9,631 bases of DNA from Clostridia bacterium (GCA_017620455.1 JAFZQK010000014.1:1-9631), one strand, 5' to 3'. Shown: positions 1 to 7,141, counted from the first letter of the stretch. Numbers and translations are program-made. The notes: generated by a model not told the origin, from the sequence alone.

Positions 1-25
1 GCTCTGCTTCGCAAAAATGCTCCTC

Positions 26-80
26 GCAGCGCACAGGTCGCTGCTGCGGATTACACTTGGAGGGGCTGCGGCCCCTCCAA
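26..80. repeat. Candidate interspersed hairpin element
   Basis: Two inverted repeats sit side by side in non-coding DNA at the window edge. The first is a 6-bp stem (26-31 GCAGCG with 39-44 CGCTGC). The second is a perfect 10-bp stem (57-66 TTGGAGGGGC with 71-80 GCCCCTCCAA) closed by a 4-base TGCG loop. A C4G4 palindrome (about 86-93) and a T-rich run (about 94-107) follow, so transcripts entering from the left could terminate here. The style resembles short palindromic repeats scattered between genes in GC-rich Clostridia, but only one copy lies in the window, so repeat status is inferred. No gene is visible in 1-208. Confidence 0.4.
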
Positions 81-149
81 ACCGCCCCGGGGTTTTCTTT
101 TTTCCCGGTATTCAATGTTGCTCATTCTTCTATGAGAACCAATATCCCT

Positions 150-201
150 GTAAACAAAGAGGATGCTGCAGATTGGCTTTACGCAACATCCTCTCTTTTT
201 G
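150..201 (-). terminator. Terminator of the Na/Pi cotransporter gene, probably bidirectional
   Basis: A 12-bp stem with one G-U pair is formed by 158-169 and 183-194, with a 13-base loop. Read on the minus strand it lies about 15 bases past the stop codon at 209-211 and is followed by TTGTTT. Read on the plus strand it is followed by CTTTTTG, so it may stop transcription from both sides. Confidence 0.8.
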
Positions 202-208
202 TCCGGTT

Positions 209-1849
209 TTATTCTCTTTCCCTGTGCCCGTCGTACAGGGCGGTGGCGATGTTGATGGCCTGGTCGGAGCAGCGCTCCAGATCCGTGCACATGTCGGTAA
301 AAATCACGCCGCCCAGAGGGTTGCACGCCGTGGACATAAGCCTGTCCACGTGGTTCTGGATGAACTGCTCCTGCATATCGTCCACCCGCTGCTCCAGCGC
401 CTCGGCGTGGGGCAGCAGAGAAAACTTTTCTTTCTCGAAGATCTCCATGGATACGTCCAGGCACTCCATCACGGTGTCCGCCATCACCTTCAGCTCCGCC
501 AGCCCGGCATCCGAGATGGTGGCCTTCGCCGTCTGCATGCGCAGGGCGAACTCCACCACGTTCTCCGCATGGTCGCTGATCCGCTCGAAATTGGATACCA
601 CGCGGATGATCCGGGAGAGGCGGAATACGTCGTGGTCCGCCAGCTGCAGGCTGCGCATGGTGACCAGCTTGTCGCTGATGGCGTGGTCCAGGTAATCCAC
701 GGTTTTTTCCCGCTCCAATACCTGGCTGTACCATTCCTCATGGGCGGGATCAAAGAAATACCGGATGGCCGTGGCCAGGTTGTCCCGGGCTATTTCGCCC
801 ATGCGGTCCACCTCCAGCATGGCCTGGCGCAGCGCCACCGAGGGCACCATTTTTTCCACGTTGGCCAGGTACACCAGGCGATGCTCTTCCTTCTCCCGCT
901 TTTCCTCCGCCCGCAGGGGCACGGTACGCTCCGCCAGCTTCACGATAAGGGGGGCCCCCGGCAGCATCACCAGCACCGACGCCACCGCGAAGAGGGTGTG
1001 GGTGTTGGCCACCTGACGGGCCACGTCGTTGGGAGAGAGGTTTTTGATCCATTCCAGCACTCCCGGGAGCAGGGTGGTCAGCAGCAGCAGCAGCGCCGCC
1101 CGCAGCAGATTGAAATACAGGTTCAGCAGCGCCGTGCGCTTGCCGCTGCGCCCCGTGGTGAGGGACGCCAGCAGGTTGGGCGTCACGGAGCCGATGGCCG
1201 CGCCGATCACCAGATACACGCACTGCCGGTAATCCAGCAGGCCCTCCACGGCAAAGGCCTGGAATATGACCACGGAAGACGAGGAGCTTTGCAGAAGGGC
1301 GGTGAAAAGCACCCCGAAGAGCACCGCCGCCGCCGGATGCGACAGGGCGGACAGCGCCTGCTTGAATTCCTCGCTTTTGGAAAGCGGCGCGATGGCCGTT
1401 TTCATCACGCCGATGCCCACGAACAGCATGCCGAAGCCCAGCAGAATGCTGCCGATGTGCCGCCCGGTGGCCTTCTTGACGAACAGGGCCATCACGCACC
1501 CCAGGAACAGCAGCCCCGGCGCGTAGGCCGTCAGGTCGAAGGCGGTGATCTGGGCGGTGACGGTGGTGCCGATGTTGGCCCCCATGATGACCCCGATGGC
1601 CTGGCCCAGGCTCATCAGCCCCGAATGCACGAAGCCGATCACCATCATATCCGTAGCCGAGGAGCTCTGGATCAGCATGGTCACCAGGATCCCGATGAGC
1701 ACCGCGGCGATCCGGTTCCCGGTCACTTTTTCCAGGATGGCGCGCAGCTTGTCCCCCGCGGCGTTTTTCAGCCCCGTGGACATCACCGTCATCCCGTACA
1801 GAAACAGCCCGACGCCGCCCAGCAGCGAAATCACATTCAAAACTGACAT
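209..1849 (-). CDS. Na+/phosphate cotransporter family membrane protein with C-terminal PhoU-like region
   Basis: Predicted 546-residue inner-membrane protein of the NptA/YjbB type (Na+/Pi-cotransporter II family), expected to move phosphate coupled to sodium; direction (uptake or efflux) cannot be told from sequence. The first ~310 residues are hydrophobic and contain the family's internal duplication: QSSSAT at 61-66 with GANIGTT at 90-96, and a second QSSSSS at 187-192 with a degenerate partner GAAIGSV at 216-222. Residues ~335-540 are hydrophilic, helical and PhoU-like (acidic helices with repeated Glu/Asp-Arg pairs), a common fusion in this family. Length matches typical members. The start is preceded by GGGAG seven bases upstream. 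It is a single-gene unit with its own promoter and terminator. No pst, phoU or phosphate regulator genes adjoin it. Confidence 0.92.
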   Translation of the reverse strand: MSVLNVISLLGGVGLFLYGMTVMSTGLKNAAGDKLRAILEKVTGNRIAAVLIGILVTMLIQSSSATDMMVIGFVHSGLMSLGQAIGVIMGANIGTTVTAQITAFDLTAYAPGLLFLGCVMALFVKKATGRHIGSILLGFGMLFVGIGVMKTAIAPLSKSEEFKQALSALSHPAAAVLFGVLFTALLQSSSSSVVIFQAFAVEGLLDYRQCVYLVIGAAIGSVTPNLLASLTTGRSGKRTALLNLYFNLLRAALLLLLTTLLPGVLEWIKNLSPNDVARQVANTHTLFAVASVLVMLPGAPLIVKLAERTVPLRAEEKREKEEHRLVYLANVEKMVPSVALRQAMLEVDRMGEIARDNLATAIRYFFDPAHEEWYSQVLEREKTVDYLDHAISDKLVTMRSLQLADHDVFRLSRIIRVVSNFERISDHAENVVEFALRMQTAKATISDAGLAELKVMADTVMECLDVSMEIFEKEKFSLLPHAEALEQRVDDMQEQFIQNHVDRLMSTACNPLGGVIFTDMCTDLERCSDQAINIATALYDGHRERE

Positions 1850-1918
1850 TTTTTTCTCCCGTAATCGGTTCTTGCCCCCCGGGCAGGAGCCATGGCTTTG
1901 CCTCTCTCCCCATTTTTG

Positions 1919-1927
1919 ATCATATCA
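1919..1927 (-). promoter_or_regulatory. Extended -10 promoter of the Na/Pi cotransporter gene
   Basis: On the minus strand TATGAT (1924 to 1919) is preceded by TGA (1927 to 1925), giving the extended -10 pattern TGnTATGAT. No good -35 box lies 16-18 bases upstream. The ~60-base leader contains a 7-bp hairpin with one G-U pair (1871-1877 with 1881-1887) and the palindrome GCCATGGC (1889-1896) before the ribosome binding site. An inverted repeat ACACA/TGTGT (1929-1949) lies just upstream. The promoter call is pattern-based. Confidence 0.5.
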
Positions 1928-1984
1928 GACACATGTTAAATTCCTGTGTGGATTTCCGGAACTCTGTATTACATTTTGCCCTAA

Positions 1985-2022
1985 CAAGGAAAACAGGCCG
2001 GTCCCCGAAAGGGAACAGCCTG
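1985..2022 (-). terminator. Terminator of the esterase-SGNH-ttcA operon
   Basis: About 21 bases past the stop codon of the TtcA-like gene, the minus strand forms a two-part stem: CAGGC/GCCTG (2018-2022 with 1994-1998) and an inner 6-bp stem with one G-U pair (2011-2016 with 2001-2006), closed by loop TTTC. TTTTCCTTGTT follows. This is a typical intrinsic terminator. Confidence 0.85.
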
Positions 2023-2043
2023 CTGCTGCGGCAGACGGAATAT

Positions 2044-2904
2044 TTATGCTTTTTCCTCCGGCCAGCCGTCGTATTCGTCCAGGAAGGATACGGTTTTCCC
2101 CCGCCAGGTCCATTGCACCATGGTATCCAGCTGCAGGTTGTGGATGCTGGCGAAAATATTGTCCTCCACGTGGGGATTGACCTTCTTCAGCTCCCGGAGC
2201 AATTCCTTGATCTCCTGCCGCTTGCCACCCCCCTGGGGATGGCCGTTGCCGCCGGAATCCTCGGTGAAGCGGCAGGCGCACTGGAGGAAATGCAGATCGT
2301 TGAACCGCTGCCAGGCCACGATGTTCCTTTCCCGGACCAGGTACAGGGGGCGGATCAGCTCCATCCCCGGAAAATTCTTGGCCCGCAGCTTGGGGGCCAT
2401 GGCCTGCAGCTGCCCCCCGTAGAACATGCCCATCACCGTGGTGCCCACCACGTCGTCGAAATGGTGGCCCAGGGCGATCTTATTGCAGCCCAGCTCCCGC
2501 GCTTTCCCGTACAGGCAGCCCCGGCGCATCCGGGCGCACAGGAAGCAGGGGTTCTTTTCCTGGGCGTTGGCCACCTCGAAGATATCGCTTTCAAAAATCG
2601 TATACGGCAGATCCAGCTTCCGGGCGTTCTCCTCCGCCATGCGGCGGTTTTCCGGGTTGTAGCCCGGATCCATGATGAGGTATTCCACCTGGAAGGGGAT
2701 CTCCGAGTGGCGCTGGAGCATCTGCAGCATCTTGCCCATGAGCATGCTGTCCTTGCCGCCGGAAATGCAGGCGGCGATCCGGTCCCCGGGCCGGATCAGC
2801 TGATAGCGCTTGACGGCCTTGCACATGGGGCTCCACAATTCTTCATGGTAGCGGCGCACGATGCTCTGCTCGATCAATTGCACCGGGGTAAAGGTTCTGC
2901 TCAT
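2044..2904 (-). CDS. ttcA: TtcA-like PP-loop ATPase, probable tRNA 2-thiocytidine synthase
   Basis: A 286-residue soluble protein of the TtcA/TilS N-type PP-loop superfamily. TtcA enzymes adenylate cytidine 32 of certain tRNAs and replace its oxygen with sulfur, using an Fe-S cluster held by cysteines. The PP-loop SGGKDS is at 48-53. A CxxC pair is at C120/C123, GHHFDD at 146-151, and further cysteines at C209 and C211 match the usual third cluster ligand region. The start is supported by AAGGAG nine bases upstream. It is the last gene of a three-gene operon, 24 bases after the SGNH hydrolase. Its function has no obvious link with the two hydrolases, so co-transcription may be incidental. Clostridial genomes carry several TtcA paralogs, and the exact tRNA substrate is inferred from family only. 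Confidence 0.82.
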   Translation of the reverse strand: MSRTFTPVQLIEQSIVRRYHEELWSPMCKAVKRYQLIRPGDRIAACISGGKDSMLMGKMLQMLQRHSEIPFQVEYLIMDPGYNPENRRMAEENARKLDLPYTIFESDIFEVANAQEKNPCFLCARMRRGCLYGKARELGCNKIALGHHFDDVVGTTVMGMFYGGQLQAMAPKLRAKNFPGMELIRPLYLVRERNIVAWQRFNDLHFLQCACRFTEDSGGNGHPQGGGKRQEIKELLRELKKVNPHVEDNIFASIHNLQLDTMVQWTWRGKTVSFLDEYDGWPEEKA

Positions 2905-2928
2905 GGAAGGGAGCTCCTTTTTGATGGA

Positions 2929-4173
2929 TTACGGGGCGTAGGCAAAGCAGGTGACGGTGAATTTTTTGTGTTCGCTGCCCTCGGCCATGCGGATCTCCAC
3001 CGTGTGCTCCAGCGCCTCCTTCGCGTCGAAGATCATCACCACTTCGGATTGGCCCCATTTGCCTTCGCCGCCGGCGACGGTCCTTTTCAGCTTGCCGTCC
3101 ACCCAGATCTCCGCCGCGCCGTACTGCGGGTCGTTCACCGCCCGCCAGGCGATCAGCAGCTTTTTGAACACGGCGGTGAAGCGCAGCGGCGCATTCCCGC
3201 AGTCCGCGTCGTGAAAGAAATTTTCCCCGCACACCCGGCCCACCGGCTGATTGCGGTAGGAATTGGCGTCGTCCCCGGAGAAGCCGCCCCGGTCCAGGCG
3301 GATGTCGGCGTGGTCCCCGTCGGCGTACACCGTGATCAGCCCCCGGTAATCCGTGCCGTAGGCCGGAGGCACGTCCAGGTCCGCGTCCGCGGGGCTTTCC
3401 TCCGCCGCCCAGGCCGCGTCAATAGCGGCGAGCAGGCAGTCCGCCATGACCGCGTGGCCCAGGGAGGTGGGATGGTACTGATCGAAAAAGAATTCCTCCT
3501 TCGTCCACTCCTTCCCCACGTGGGGATAGGCCCCGTCCTTGATGGACACCATCATCAGGTCGTAGGCGTCGCCGATTTTGCGGATCTCGTCCTGCAGATT
3601 GAACCCCCCGTCGAACACCGCGAACAGAAGGATCACCGCCGGGGCGTTCTCCTGCTCCAGGATGGTTTTTACCATGGATTCGTAGCAGCGGTGCTTCGTG
3701 GGCTCCTGATAGTCGTTCACCGCGAACTCGATCACCACCAGGTCCGGCAGCCCGTCGTCGTCCTCCACCCGGTCCACGATGTCCCGCTGATAGCGCATGA
3801 AGCCGAAGGTGGAGGCCGTGCCGCCCACCCCGGCGTTCACGCAGCGCACGTTCGTTTTATCCCCGGCGCCGAAGCGTTCCCGGAAGCCCTGGAAGGTGCG
3901 GTAAGCGTAGCATTCCTTGTACTGGGCGGCCCCGGCGCCCTCGGTGATGGACCCGCCGATGAAGGCCACGGTGGTTTTTTCCCCCGCCAGAGCCCGCCGG
4001 ATCACGTTTTTCAGCCGCCGGTTATTGCCCATGCGCATCTGCGCGTCCCGCAGCAAATCCTGATACCAGGCCTCCCCCGCGTCTTTTCCGAAATACAGGC
4101 TTTCTCCCATGGCCGTCATCCCTCCCAGGCAAAGAACGGCCGCCAGCAGCAGCGCCGCGATCCGCTTTAACAT
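2929..4173 (-). CDS. Secreted SGNH/GDSL-family hydrolase with unassigned C-terminal beta-rich domain
   Basis: Predicted 414-residue exported esterase or deacylase. The N-terminus (MLKRIAALLL..., residues 1-~23) is a classic signal peptide: positive charge, hydrophobic core, then small residues. It lacks a lipobox, since C15 is preceded by Leu. The catalytic domain shows all SGNH blocks: FIGGSITEG with nucleophile S75, NAGVGG (113-118) with the oxyanion glycine, FAVND with N153, and DQYH with D231 and H234. Residues ~250-414 form a separate region rich in alternating hydrophobic residues with a WVDG turn, suggesting a beta-sandwich, perhaps carbohydrate-binding. The substrate is unknown; acetylated polysaccharide is a plausible guess because many secreted SGNH enzymes of gut bacteria act there. 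GGGAGGGG lies six bases before the ATG. It is 18 bases downstream of the esterase gene and 24 bases upstream of ttcA. Confidence 0.85.
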   Translation of the reverse strand: MLKRIAALLLAAVLCLGGMTAMGESLYFGKDAGEAWYQDLLRDAQMRMGNNRRLKNVIRRALAGEKTTVAFIGGSITEGAGAAQYKECYAYRTFQGFRERFGAGDKTNVRCVNAGVGGTASTFGFMRYQRDIVDRVEDDDGLPDLVVIEFAVNDYQEPTKHRCYESMVKTILEQENAPAVILLFAVFDGGFNLQDEIRKIGDAYDLMMVSIKDGAYPHVGKEWTKEEFFFDQYHPTSLGHAVMADCLLAAIDAAWAAEESPADADLDVPPAYGTDYRGLITVYADGDHADIRLDRGGFSGDDANSYRNQPVGRVCGENFFHDADCGNAPLRFTAVFKKLLIAWRAVNDPQYGAAEIWVDGKLKRTVAGGEGKWGQSEVVMIFDAKEALEHTVEIRMAEGSEHKKFTVTCFAYAP

Positions 4174-4191
4174 TTTTTCCCCTCCCGGTCC

Positions 4192-4977
4192 TTATGCGAA
4201 CATCCAGTCCACGATCTTCACGATATGCTCGTCCCAGAATACCATGTCGTGCCGACCCGGCCCCTCGCGGTAGATATGTTCGATGCCGGCGTCGGTGAGG
4301 AAGCGGTGGAATTCCCGGTTGTTCTCCAGCAGGAAATCCTCCGTGCCGCAGCACATGTAGATCTCCGGGATCCTTTTGGCCGTCTTTTTCAGCCGCAGCG
4401 CCAGCACCTCGGGGTTGCAGCGGCGCCTAAGGACGGTGGAAGGCTCGCCGAAGCACTCCCGGTAATATTCGTAATTGGCCACGGTGTTGCCCTGCCCCGG
4501 CTTCATCTGGGCGATCTCATGCACGATCAGCGCCGAGGACAGCGCCCCGATCTTCCCGAACACGTTGGGATGGGCCAGGCCCGTGTGCAGCGCGCCGAAG
4601 CCGCCCATGGACATGCCGGCGATGAAGGTATCCTCCGCCCTTTTCGCCAGGCCGAAGGTTTTGCGCATGTAAGACACCAGCTCCTTGGCCACCATGGTTT
4701 CGTAGGCCCGGCCGGTGGCCTCCCCGTCCAGGTAGAAGGAATTTTCCGCCGAGGGCATCACGATGGCGAAATTGTATTTCTCCGTCAGGTGGACCGGCAC
4801 CCAGTTGCCCGCCTTCCCGGTATAGCCGTGGAGCAGGAACAGGGTTTTCATGGACCGCTTTTCGTAAGGGTTTTCCGGGCGCTGGATATCCTTCCTCACG
4901 TCGTTGGGGATCAGCATTTCAAAGGACGTCTGCCGCCGCAGCGCGGCGGAATAATATTCGATGCGGAAATAAGCCAT
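4192..4977 (-). CDS. Alpha/beta-hydrolase esterase (putative esterase family, tributyrin/acetyl esterase-like)
   Basis: Cytoplasmic 261-residue serine esterase with no signal peptide, of the putative esterase (PF00756, esterase D/EstA-like) group. The nucleophile elbow GMSMGG gives S123. HG at 50-51 is the expected oxyanion-hole loop after strand beta-3. D214 in GTEDFLL and H243 in GRHDMVFW complete the triad. Length and motif spacing agree with family members that remove short acyl groups such as acetyl from sugars or lipids; the real substrate is unknown. The start is supported by GAAGGAGG six to seven bases before the ATG. It is the first gene of an operon with a secreted SGNH hydrolase, suggesting one enzyme acts outside and the other on imported esters, which is an inference. 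Confidence 0.88.
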   Translation of the reverse strand: MAYFRIEYYSAALRRQTSFEMLIPNDVRKDIQRPENPYEKRSMKTLFLLHGYTGKAGNWVPVHLTEKYNFAIVMPSAENSFYLDGEATGRAYETMVAKELVSYMRKTFGLAKRAEDTFIAGMSMGGFGALHTGLAHPNVFGKIGALSSALIVHEIAQMKPGQGNTVANYEYYRECFGEPSTVLRRRCNPEVLALRLKKTAKRIPEIYMCCGTEDFLLENNREFHRFLTDAGIEHIYREGPGRHDMVFWDEHIVKIVDWMFA

Positions 4978-5036
4978 GGTGCTTCCTCCTTCTTGCGTGA
5001 CGCCGCCCTTCCGGCGGGACGGCCGCTCCTGCCGGT

Positions 5037-5065
5037 ATCATACCATAAAAAATCATATTTGCCCA
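5037..5065 (-). promoter_or_regulatory. Promoter of the esterase-SGNH-ttcA operon
   Basis: Minus-strand TGGGCA (5065 to 5060) and TATGAT (5042 to 5037) are 17 bases apart. The -35 box is imperfect, the -10 strong. The leader before the ribosome binding site is GC-rich and can fold into a 7-bp hairpin with one bulge (5002-5008 with 5016-5023). The promoter begins only ~20 bases past the upstream gene's terminator. Confidence 0.6.
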
Positions 5066-5071
5066 GCATTG

Positions 5072-5110
5072 GAAAACAAAAAAGACGCCCCCGGAACAAT
5101 CGGTGGCGTC
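5072..5110 (-). terminator. Terminator of the aminotransferase gene
   Basis: On the minus strand a 10-bp stem with one A-G mismatch (5101-5110 with 5084-5093) and 7-base loop is followed by TTTTTTGTTTTCC. It starts 14 bases past the stop codon of the aminotransferase gene, a strong intrinsic terminator. Confidence 0.9.
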
Positions 5111-5123
5111 CTGCGGCACAGAG

Positions 5124-6419
5124 TTATGCCTTTTGCTTTTCCGCCAGGATCTTTTTCGCGCTGGAATAGCGCACGCACAGGGTGAACAGCTCCATGGCGG
5201 TGGTCAGGTCCGCCAGGCTGGGATAGGTGGGCGCGATGCGGATGTTGGAATCGTTGGGGTCCAGGCCGTAGGGCCAGGTGGCCCCGGCGTTGGTCATGAT
5301 CACGCCGGCCTTCTTGCACCGGGCCACGATGTCCTTGGCGCAGCCGGGCAGGGAATCGAACATGATGAAATAGCCGCCCAGGGGCTTGGTCCAGGTGCCG
5401 ATCTCCAGGCCCTCCAGGTTCTTTTCAAAAATTGCTTCCACCAGCTCGAACTTGGGCCGGATGATCTCGGCGTGCTTGCGCATGTGCTCCACCATGCCGT
5501 GAATATTGCCGAAGAAGCGCACGTGGCGCAGCTGGTTCACCTTGTCGTGCCCCAGGGTCTGGCGTTTGAGATCCTCGATGAAATCCACCATGTTGTTGGG
5601 GCTGGTGGCCAGGGCGGCGATGCCGCTGCCGGGGAAGGTGATCTTGGAGGTGGAGGCAAATTTATACACCATGTCCGGGTTGCCCGCCCGCTTGCACTCC
5701 GCCAGGATCTCGATCAGGTAATCCTGCTTGTGGTCGTAGAGGTGGTGCATGCCGTAGGCGTTGTCCCAGAAGATGCGGAAATCCGGGGCCGCGGGCTCCA
5801 GCCGGGCGAAGCGGCGCACCGTTTCGTCGGAATAGGAAATGCCCTGGGGATTGGAATACTTGGGCACGCACCAGATGCCCTTGATGCTCTCGTCTTCCCG
5901 CACCAGCTTTTCCACCGTGTCCATGTCCGGGCCGGTGGGGGTCATGTTCACGGGGATCATTTTGATGCCGAAATACTCGGTGATGGCGAAATGCCGGTCG
6001 TAGCCCGGCACCGGGCAGAGGAATTTCACCTCCGGCAGCCGGCACCAGGGGGGATTGCCCATGATGCCGTGGGTCCAGGCCCGGCTGATGGTATCGAACA
6101 TCACGTTCAGGGAGGAGTTGCCGTAAATGATGATATCCTTGGGGTTGTTTTCCATCATGTCGCCCAGCAGCTCCCGGGCCTCCTCGATGCCCGTCAGCTG
6201 GCCGTAATTGCGGCAGTCCGTGCCGTCCTCGCAGGTCAGATCGGAGGAGGAATCCAATACGTCCATCATCTGCATGGACAGATCCAGCTGCTCCTGGCAG
6301 GGGATGCCCCGGCTCATATTCAGATTCATGCCCAGGGCCTGGATCTTTTTGTACTGGACCTTCAGCTCCGCCATTTCCGCCGTCAGTTCCTCCGGCGTCA
6401 TTTCTCTGTAAGGCTTCAT
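5124..6419 (-). CDS. PLP-dependent class I/II-fold aminotransferase, PF12897-like aspartate aminotransferase
   Basis: A 431-residue cytoplasmic fold-type I aminotransferase. K259 in STSKITFPG is the likely Schiff-base lysine. D219 in WDNAY binds the pyridine nitrogen and Y222 the PLP O3'. N190-P191 lies in YSNPQG, and R394 in NIRIAP should hold the substrate carboxylate. The N-terminal pattern NMSRGIPCQEQLDLS and the overall layout fit the divergent aspartate aminotransferase group (PF12897) rather than classical AspC; amino-donor specificity is inferred. The frame is open up to 6497, but the ATG at 6419 is chosen because an AGAGAG ribosome binding site lies just upstream and residues before it are not family-like. 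It is a single-gene unit with its own promoter and terminator. Confidence 0.88.
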   Translation of the reverse strand: MKPYREMTPEELTAEMAELKVQYKKIQALGMNLNMSRGIPCQEQLDLSMQMMDVLDSSSDLTCEDGTDCRNYGQLTGIEEARELLGDMMENNPKDIIIYGNSSLNVMFDTISRAWTHGIMGNPPWCRLPEVKFLCPVPGYDRHFAITEYFGIKMIPVNMTPTGPDMDTVEKLVREDESIKGIWCVPKYSNPQGISYSDETVRRFARLEPAAPDFRIFWDNAYGMHHLYDHKQDYLIEILAECKRAGNPDMVYKFASTSKITFPGSGIAALATSPNNMVDFIEDLKRQTLGHDKVNQLRHVRFFGNIHGMVEHMRKHAEIIRPKFELVEAIFEKNLEGLEIGTWTKPLGGYFIMFDSLPGCAKDIVARCKKAGVIMTNAGATWPYGLDPNDSNIRIAPTYPSLADLTTAMELFTLCVRYSSAKKILAEKQKA

Positions 6420-6437
6420 GCCCGTCAACTCTCTTTC

Positions 6438-6449
6438 TTTTCCGGAAAA
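6438..6449. repeat. 12-bp perfect palindrome in aminotransferase leader
   Basis: TTTTCCGGAAAA lies between the promoter and the ribosome binding site of the aminotransferase gene, 19 bases before its start codon. A related TTCCGGAA occurs at 1954-1961 upstream of the Na/Pi gene. It could be an operator or chance. Confidence 0.3.
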
Positions 6450-6487
6450 ATCCTTCTCTTGGGGAAACAAAAAAGAAGTTCCTGGGA

Positions 6488-6516
6488 ATCTTAACACATC
6501 AAGCCTGCTTTTTCAA
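6488..6516 (-). promoter_or_regulatory. Promoter of the aminotransferase gene
   Basis: Minus-strand TTGAAA (6516 to 6511) and TAAGAT (6493 to 6488) are separated by exactly 17 bases. The expected transcript starts near 6481, giving a ~60-base leader. No clear terminator for the upstream methyltransferase gene is visible between 6517 and 6592, so read-through into this gene is possible. Confidence 0.65.
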
Positions 6517-6592
6517 GCCCGCAGCCCCGCCAGGACCCTCTTTTTCTGATTTTTTATGCATACAAATCGAAAATTATGCCTCTTTTTTGCCG

Positions 6593-7141
6593 TCACGACG
6601 CCGCGCGGCCCGGCTTCCAGCCCACGATGGCGCCACTTAAGCCGTTGGCCCGGAAGGACACCTCGCCAAACCCCGCGTCCAGCATCAGGCGCATCTGCTC
6701 CCTGCGGCTGAGGACGCCCTCCCCCCGGGGAGAGAACAGCGGGGACGCCATCACGAACTGCCCGCCGGAGCGCAGCACCCGGAACACCTCCCGCAGCACC
6801 CGGGCCGCGTCCCCCTTCAGGGCGGAGGAAAGCATCACGATATCGAAGGTATCGTCCCGCCAGGGGATATCCTCCTGCCGGGCGAAGATCACGTCCGCGT
6901 CCGCCAGCTGCTCCCGGGCCGCCCGGGCGCTCTCCGGCGTTTCGCTCATGCCGCACAGGGTCAGCCGGTAACGCATATCCAGATGCCGCAGCAAAGCGCC
7001 GCCGCCGCAGTTCATGTCCAGCACCTTGTCGTGCTCTTCGATGGCGGCCCAGGAAATGCAGGCCCGCATGGCCGCGTTCAGCCGCTTCTCCGGGCCGGGG
7101 GCCGCAAAAAGCCGGCCCTGCGCCTGGGTTTTGGACAGCAT
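6593..7141 (-). CDS. Small class I SAM-dependent methyltransferase with atypical SAM-site residues
   Basis: A 182-residue Rossmann-fold methyltransferase of the methyltransferase-11/UbiE-like type; substrate unknown. Motif I is VLDMNCGGG (40-48), where the usual first glycine is Asn44. After strand beta-2 the normal ribose-binding acid is shifted or lost (CGMSETPE, 63-70). RQEDIPW (88-94) corresponds to the adenine-contact acid, and FDIVML (99-104) with VLRSGGQFVMASP (122-134) are the beta-4 and beta-5 regions. Two in-frame ATGs are available. The one at 7147 directly touches GGAGGG, while the one at 7141 is six bases from it and is preferred. It lies downstream of metK but with its own promoter, so it is not obviously under the SAM riboswitch. 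Confidence 0.8.
   Translation of the reverse strand: MLSKTQAQGRLFAAPGPEKRLNAAMRACISWAAIEEHDKVLDMNCGGGALLRHLDMRYRLTLCGMSETPESARAAREQLADADVIFARQEDIPWRDDTFDIVMLSSALKGDAARVLREVFRVLRSGGQFVMASPLFSPRGEGVLSRREQMRLMLDAGFGEVSFRANGLSGAIVGWKPGRAAS

Noticed and set aside
17..1846. 609-codon plus-strand open frame opposite the Na/Pi cotransporter gene
   Set aside because: It mirrors the real gene; its translation is His/Gln/Arg-rich low-complexity with no family pattern, a usual by-product of GC-rich third codon positions.
1934..1939. Single TTAACA on the minus strand upstream of the Na/Pi gene, like a Bacillus PhoP box half-site
   Set aside because: PhoP sites need several repeats at about 11-base spacing; no further repeat is present at the expected positions.
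1933..4170. 745-codon plus-strand open frame opposite ttcA and the SGNH gene
   Set aside because: It spans two convincing minus-strand genes and their intergenic gap, lacks a ribosome binding site and has composition of an antisense shadow. The same applies to 4225-5169, 5103-6494 and 7273-8619.
4126..4173. Possible lipobox cysteine (C15) in the SGNH signal peptide
   Set aside because: The residue before Cys is Leu, not Gly/Ala/Ser, so an ordinary signal peptide is more likely than a lipoprotein signal.
6420..6497. 26-codon N-terminal extension of the aminotransferase
   Set aside because: It would begin inside the predicted promoter and the added residues are not family-like; a ribosome binding site precedes the ATG at 6419.
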